Positions 59,615 through 64,000 of a stretch of DNA of 64,000 nt are shown one piece after another. Position 1 is the stretch's first letter. The number at the start of each line of letters is the position of its first letter. Origin of the DNA: Kitasatospora sp. MAP5-34 (lineage in GTDB: Bacteria; Actinomycetota; Actinomycetes; Streptomycetales; Streptomycetaceae); assembly GCF_029894335.1 (NCBI RefSeq), contig NZ_JARXZC010000017.1, positions 1 to 64,000 on the forward strand, written 5' to 3'. The translations under genes and the position numbers were made by a program. The notes beneath the pieces are model-generated. The model saw nothing but the letters and a program-made list of their open reading frames with translations, searched no databases and was not told where the DNA came from.

Positions 59615-60991
59615 ATGGCCGCTAGACCACTCGTCGCACGACAGCCCAACGAGCGTCTGCAGCAGTTGATCCAGGAAGCGAGCTGCTCGAACGCGGGCCT
59701 CGCTCGCCGGGTGAATCTCTGCGGCGCCGAGCACGGGCTCGACCTGCGCTACGACAAGACGTCCGTCGCGCGTTGGCTGCGGGGACAGCAGCCGCGCGGA
59801 CAGGCACCAGCAGTGATCGCCGAGGCACTCGGCCGCAAACTCGGCCGGGGCGTGACGGTCGACGAGATCGGCATGGCCGACGGCAAGAACGTCAGCTCCG
59901 GCATCGGCCTGCAGTTCGCCGCCACCCTCAGCGGCGCGCTCGACCAGGTCTGCGAGCTCTGGCGCAGTGACGTCGGCCGCCGCGAGTTCCTGGCCGGTGC
60001 CACCGTCGCCGCCTCCGCGCTGGTCGAGCCCAGCCGGGACTGGCTGATCACCCCGCCGGATCCGGTGGTGGCCCGGGCCGGCGGTGCCCGGGTCGGGATG
60101 GTGGACGTGGCCGCGATCCGCGCCACCACCCAGATGCTGGTCGAGCTGGACCACCGCTTCGGCAGCGGACACGTCCGTCCGGTCGTCGTGCACTACCTCA
60201 ACAGCGTGGTCTCCGGGCTGCTCAGCGGTGCGTACCGGGAGGAGATCGGGCGTCAGCTGTTCGGCGCGGTGGCCCGCCTGACGGAGCTCGCGGGCTACAT
60301 GGCGGTGGACACCGGGCAGCCCGGCCTGGCCCAGCGGTACTACATCCAGGCACTCCGGCTGGCCCAGGCGGCGGACGACCGGGGTTACGGCGGCTATGTG
60401 CTCGCCGCCTCGATGAGCCACCTCGCCGCGACGCTCGGCAACCCGCGCGAGATCGCCCAACTGGCCCGCGCCGCCCAGGAGGGCGCCCGCTCGGTGGCCA
60501 CCCCGACGGCGATGGCGATGTTCTACGCGGCCGAGGCCCGGGGGCACGCCCTGCTGGGTGACGCCCGGTCCTGTGAGGCGGTCGCCGCCAAGGCGCTGGC
60601 CGCGATGGAGCAGCGCAACCCCGAGGAGGACCCGGACTGGATCGTGCACTTCGACGAGGCCTACCTCGCGGACGAGTTGGCGCACTGTCACCGCGACCTC
60701 GACCAGGCCGACCAGGCGGAGAAGTACGCCCGCACCGCACTCGAACTCCACCCGCCGACCCGAGTCCGGCGCCGCGCGGTGGACTTGGTGCTGCTGGCGA
60801 CGGCTCAGCTCCAGCAGCGGGACGTGGAACGGGCCTGCGAGACGGGCGCGCAGGCGGCCCGGCTGCTCAGTGGTCTGCGGTCGAACCGTGGGGTGGAGTA
60901 CCTGGACGACTTCCGCCGCCGCCTCGAGCCGTACCGGGACTACCGGGCGGTACGGGAGTTCCAGGCCCGTTCGGAGGTGGAGGCCGCGTGA
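59615..60991 (+). CDS. XRE-like regulator with TPR domain
   Basis: A 458-residue regulator. The N-terminal 80 residues have an XRE-like fold (LIQEASCSNAGLARRVNLCG, then YDKTSVARWLRGQQPRG). A linker with RREFLAGATVAASALVEPSR follows. Residues ~150-450 are helical TPR-like repeats (RLTELAGYMAVDTGQPGLAQ, then YYIQALRLAQAADDRGYGGY). GGGGAGG precedes the ATG. It belongs to a conserved streptomycete family related to developmental or antibiotic regulators with TPRs, such as NsdA-like proteins; identity with a named gene is not claimed. Confidence 0.85.
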   Translation: MAARPLVARQPNERLQQLIQEASCSNAGLARRVNLCGAEHGLDLRYDKTSVARWLRGQQPRGQAPAVIAEALGRKLGRGVTVDEIGMADGKNVSSGIGLQFAATLSGALDQVCELWRSDVGRREFLAGATVAASALVEPSRDWLITPPDPVVARAGGARVGMVDVAAIRATTQMLVELDHRFGSGHVRPVVVHYLNSVVSGLLSGAYREEIGRQLFGAVARLTELAGYMAVDTGQPGLAQRYYIQALRLAQAADDRGYGGYVLAASMSHLAATLGNPREIAQLARAAQEGARSVATPTAMAMFYAAEARGHALLGDARSCEAVAAKALAAMEQRNPEEDPDWIVHFDEAYLADELAHCHRDLDQADQAEKYARTALELHPPTRVRRRAVDLVLLATAQLQQRDVERACETGAQAARLLSGLRSNRGVEYLDDFRRRLEPYRDYRAVREFQARSEVEAA

Positions 60992-61229
60992 GAGAACCCC
61001 GGCCCGCGTAGTCACCTGTACCGGTGAACGGGTAGCGTGGGCGTGATATTCGGCGTCACTGCGTTACCGAGGTTGCCGAGCAGTCGTGGTCCGCCGTCAA
61101 CGAGCGCGCGGAAGAACCGAGGAAGGCCCGGGTGCGGACACGGGAGAGACGGTGCGGGCGGCCGCAGGCCGTCCGGTCGCTGTCCGCTGCCCTCGCACAG
61201 CCGGTGCCGTACACAGGTGAGGAATCGCG

Positions 61230-62456
61230 TTGAGCCAGCGCCGCTCGTACTCCAGCTCCAACGATTTCAACATGGACGACCTGTTCCGGCCGGAACCGGA
61301 CGTCCAGCCCGGCGTGCCGCAGCCGGGGACCCAGCAGCCGGGAGCCCAGCAGCCCCCGCAGCAGCAGGCGGTCCAGACGGGCCAGTTCCAGGGTGCTCCG
61401 GAGTACCTGGGCCAGCCCCAGCAGTACGGCCAGCCGCAGGCCGACCCGGCGCCCGAGACGCAGTTCCTCCCGCCGTACCCCACCGGCAACCCGACCATGG
61501 GCGGCCAGCAGTCCTTCGGCGGGCAGCCGTCCTTCGACCCGCAGCCTTCGTACGGCGGGCAGCAGTCCTTCGGGGGCCAGCAGTCCTTCGACGCGCAGCC
61601 GTCGTACGGGGGCCAGCAGAGCTTCGGGCCCCCGCAGCCGCCGCAGCCGTCGTACGGCGGGCAGCAGAGCTTCGGTGCGCCGCAGCAGCCCTCGTACGGT
61701 GGCCAGCAGTCCTTCGGGGGGCAGCAGCAGCCGTACGGGACGCCGCCCGGGTACGCCCCCGCCGGTCAGGGGTACGACCAGGTCGGGCAGGGGTACGCCC
61801 CGGAGGGTGACGGGCGGCGCTCGAACAGCAAGATGATCATCGGTGGGGTGGTGGCGGGCTGCGCGGCCGCCGCGATCCTGGTCGGCGTGCTGATGAGCGG
61901 CGGTGGCGCCTCGAAGAGCACCACCACGACCCACCCCAAGACCACGCCGGTGGCCAAGACCGATACCTCCGCCCCGACCGCCACGGCCGGCGGCTCCCAG
62001 GTGAACCCCGCGATGCAGGCGCAGGCGCAGGCGCTCTCCGACCTGCTCGGCACCGCCAACGCCAGCCGGCAGGCCGTCGTCGGGGCGGTGGCTTCGGTCA
62101 AGAAGTGCGAGAAGCTGCCGGACTCTCAGCAGGCGCTCACTCAGGCGGCCTCCCAGCGCGGCGACTTGGTCACCAAGCTGGCCGCGCTCAAGGTCGACCA
62201 GCTGCCGGGCGGCCCCCAACTGGCCGAGCAGCTGCAGAAGGCCTGGCAGGCCTCGGCCAGCGCCGACCAGGCGTACGCGGGCTGGGCCGCCGACGCGGTG
62301 GCCGCCTGCGACCCGAACAAGCAGGACGACCCGCACCTCAAGGACGCCGACGCCGCGAGCGGCACGGCGACCCAGGCGAAGACCCAGGCGTCCAGCCTCT
62401 GGAACACCATCGCATCCCAGACCGGCCTGACGCCCAAGGCCCCCGGAGAGCTGTAA
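61230..62456 (+). CDS. Gln/Gly-rich single-pass membrane protein
   Basis: A 408-residue protein. Residues 1-190 are a Pro/Gln/Gly-rich disordered region with repeated PSYGGQQSFG units. A basic cluster (GDGRRSNSK) precedes one membrane helix (MIIGGVVAGCAAAAILVGVLM, about 200-220). A Thr-rich linker (STTTTHPKTTPVAKTDT) leads to an extracellular helical domain of about 150 residues, with two cysteines (KKCEKL and AACDPN) that could pair. The start is TTG with GAGGAA upstream. The repeats may scaffold cytosolic partners. Function unknown. Confidence 0.75.
   Translation: MSQRRSYSSSNDFNMDDLFRPEPDVQPGVPQPGTQQPGAQQPPQQQAVQTGQFQGAPEYLGQPQQYGQPQADPAPETQFLPPYPTGNPTMGGQQSFGGQPSFDPQPSYGGQQSFGGQQSFDAQPSYGGQQSFGPPQPPQPSYGGQQSFGAPQQPSYGGQQSFGGQQQPYGTPPGYAPAGQGYDQVGQGYAPEGDGRRSNSKMIIGGVVAGCAAAAILVGVLMSGGGASKSTTTTHPKTTPVAKTDTSAPTATAGGSQVNPAMQAQAQALSDLLGTANASRQAVVGAVASVKKCEKLPDSQQALTQAASQRGDLVTKLAALKVDQLPGGPQLAEQLQKAWQASASADQAYAGWAADAVAACDPNKQDDPHLKDADAASGTATQAKTQASSLWNTIASQTGLTPKAPGEL
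61498..61740 (+). repeat. degenerate coding repeats (PSYGGQQSFG)
   Basis: About eight imperfect 24-36-base units encoding GGQQSFG and PSYGGQQSFG in the disordered region of the membrane protein. Confidence 0.85.
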
Positions 62457-62466
62457 GCGAGCTGTA

Positions 62467-62520
62467 GGAGAGCACAACAGGGGCGCGAGGCTTCAGCCTC
62501 GCGCCCCTGTTGTGCTCTCC
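62467..62520. terminator. 25-bp perfect hairpin, bidirectional terminator
   Basis: Exact arms at 62467-62491 and 62496-62520 with a TTCA loop, between two convergent genes. Its stem contains CAACAGGGGCGCGAGG, matching the outer arm of the dispersed palindromic family, of which it appears to be a shortened form. Confidence 0.92.
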
Positions 62521-62546
62521 CGACCCCCCTGGAAAACCGCCCAGGG

Positions 62547-63863
62547 TCACGCCGGGGGTTTGCCGCCCGCCAGCACCCAGCGCACGTCCACGAAGGTGCT
62601 CTGCTGCTCGACCAGCCGCCCGCCGCGCACCTGCTGGAAGGTCACGGAGGTGTTCACCAGGCGGGGGGAGTCCGCGCTGGCCAGCATGTTGGTCATGGTC
62701 CAGCTCAGCGGCGGGGTGGCGCCCGAGGTGTCGATCGGGTCGCCCCGGTCCAGTACGGCGCGCAGCGACCTCGCGGTCAGCGGTGTGCCCGGGGCGATCC
62801 GGCCGGCGGCCTGGCGGAGCACCTCGTACGCGACCCAGGTGGTCTCCACCCCCGGGTCCGAGACGTCGATCACGTTGCCGTCGCCGTACCCGAGGATGGT
62901 GGCCCGCAGCGGGTCCCAGACGTGCGAGGGCTCGGGCGGGTACCAGCCGGTCGCGTACGCGCCGCCGAGCGGCCCGGAGTCGCCGCCGGTGGAGTCGACC
63001 ACCGACTGCTGGACGCTGCCGATCACCGACGCGAACACGGTGTTCTTCGGTTGGAGCCGCCGGTACGGGTCGAGCAGGTTGGAGGTCGGCTCGGCGCCGA
63101 GCGCGCTGGACACGCAGTGGCCGGGCTGGTCGCTGCCGATCGCCTGCTGTGCAACGGCGGAGTAGTCGTTGGACTTCTCCGGTGCCTTGATGTCGGTCAG
63201 CTCGACGCCGGAGGGCGTCAGTGCCCCCGACAGGTAGCCGGCCAGGGTGTCCCCGGCCTGGGTGTTGGGGCGGATCAGGGTGACCGTCCGGCACCCGGCC
63301 GCGACCAGCTGGAGGCCGCTGCCCGCGATCAGCGCGGGAGTGCCGCCGGCCACCGGGTAGGAGAGCGGGCTGCTGAACTCCGGTGTGGAGAGGCCGTATC
63401 CGCCGATGTACGGGATGTCCGCGATCTCCAGGGCGGGCATGAAGCTGTCGGCGTACTGGCTGTACGCGCCGACCACCGCGATCACGTGCGCGGCGACGGC
63501 CTGGCGCACGCAGTCGGAGGCGCCCTCGGCGGTGTTGTGCTCGTTGCAGGTCAGCACCTGGACGTGGTGTCCGCTCAGGCCGCCCTTGGCATCGAGCTCA
63601 CGGCCGATCGCGTCGGCCAGCCTGGTCATGCCCGGCCGGTCGGCCGACCCCGTCCCGGAGGGCGCCCAGGTCATCACCGTGACGTCGCCGTCCCCGGCGG
63701 CGGCGTCCGCCGGACCGGCGCACGCGGAGGCGGCGAGCAGGGCGGGCAGCAGCGCGGCGGCGGCCAGTCCACCCGCCGTCCGGCGGTGGCGGTGGCGCTG
63801 CGATCCCTGGAACCGTGCGGTGCTCGACTGCGGCTGATCCTCGCGTTCTCCGGTCGACCTCAT
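62547..63863 (-). CDS. branched-chain-amino-acid-type ABC transporter binding lipoprotein
   Basis: About 438 residues from ATG 63863, with GGAGGG upstream. A basic N-terminus and a hydrophobic segment (GGLAAAALLPALLAASAC) end at a probable lipobox cysteine (ASAC). The two-lobed type I periplasmic-binding fold is indicated by KGGLSGHHVQVLTCNEHNTA, VIAVVGAYSQYADSFMPALE, PYIGGYGLSTPEFSSPLSYP and a late GYGDGNVIDVSDPGVETTWV. The ligand is unknown; no permease genes are visible before the window ends. It converges on the Gln/Gly-rich protein gene across the perfect hairpin. Confidence 0.85.
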   Translation of the reverse strand: MRSTGEREDQPQSSTARFQGSQRHRHRRTAGGLAAAALLPALLAASACAGPADAAAGDGDVTVMTWAPSGTGSADRPGMTRLADAIGRELDAKGGLSGHHVQVLTCNEHNTAEGASDCVRQAVAAHVIAVVGAYSQYADSFMPALEIADIPYIGGYGLSTPEFSSPLSYPVAGGTPALIAGSGLQLVAAGCRTVTLIRPNTQAGDTLAGYLSGALTPSGVELTDIKAPEKSNDYSAVAQQAIGSDQPGHCVSSALGAEPTSNLLDPYRRLQPKNTVFASVIGSVQQSVVDSTGGDSGPLGGAYATGWYPPEPSHVWDPLRATILGYGDGNVIDVSDPGVETTWVAYEVLRQAAGRIAPGTPLTARSLRAVLDRGDPIDTSGATPPLSWTMTNMLASADSPRLVNTSVTFQQVRGGRLVEQQSTFVDVRWVLAGGKPPA

Positions 63864-64000
63864 GAGCTGAAATCCCTCCCCAGGCGCCTGGCCACATCGG
63901 TCGGCCACTCAGCCTCGACCGGGCCGGGTGCGGCGAGAGGGACGAAAGCTGAACGGCGGACCAACGTGGGTGGAACTCCGGTGCGGAACAAGTGTGTGAC

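Overview
The window is a high-GC actinobacterial chromosome segment and fits Streptomycetaceae (Streptomyces or Kitasatospora). The evidence is GC-rich third codon positions, GTG and TTG starts, only two genes with a clear TTA codon, the futalosine menaquinone genes mqnB and mqnD, and the neighbourhoods serC, citrate synthase/pdxH and SIS/dmdR1, which resemble Streptomyces core chromosome. No tRNA, rRNA, CRISPR array or intact insertion sequence was seen.

Layout. 1-2.8 kb: regulatory genes (tail of an XRE regulator, a SLOG-fold protein, a NUDIX hydrolase) facing a second XRE regulator split by a one-base frameshift. 3-17 kb: housekeeping and small genes (cutA, a methyltransferase, a helicase-associated/WYL protein, an iron-siderophore binding lipoprotein, a HAD phosphatase, an esterase, a cold-shock protein) and the overlapping DUF2771-mqnB-mqnD run with an MFS gene upstream. 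17-27 kb: DUF3027, a sacsin-like ATPase, a CtpE-like P-type ATPase, DUF2530 and an NCS2 purine permease preceded by a 10-bp-period repeat array. 27-31 kb: a stand-alone hypX, an MFS gene and an MHYT sensor gene. 31-37 kb: a large secreted beta-helix/PKD protein followed by a MarR-MFS pair, with a shared 13-bp AT-rich motif on both sides of the surface-protein gene. 37-43 kb: GNAT, thpR, GH35 beta-galactosidase, serC, citrate synthase, pdxH.

43.7-53.1 kb is the accessory highlight: an FxSxx-COOH RiPP locus. It encodes a 62-residue precursor ending FNSSI, a radical SAM/SPASM cyclophane synthase fused to an HExxH beta-hydroxylase-type domain, an AAC(3)-type acetyltransferase, a TIR-like protein (FxsC, with a TTA codon implying bldA control) and a 1345-residue MinD-TIR-NB-ARC-TPR protein translationally coupled to FxsC. 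The combination of a modified peptide, a TIR protein and a STAND/NLR-like protein suggests a peptide-linked signalling or immunity system of unknown function. A SLATT-type membrane protein lies about 2 kb downstream.

53-64 kb: a hydroxyacid-dehydrogenase-like gene between two inverted palindromic repeats, a hydrolase, the SLATT protein, a SIS protein, the iron regulator dmdR1, a primase-polymerase-like protein, an XRE-TPR regulator, a Gln/Gly-rich membrane protein and a branched-chain-amino-acid-type binding lipoprotein. A dispersed palindromic repeat family (seven long copies and one short hairpin) punctuates gene ends throughout.
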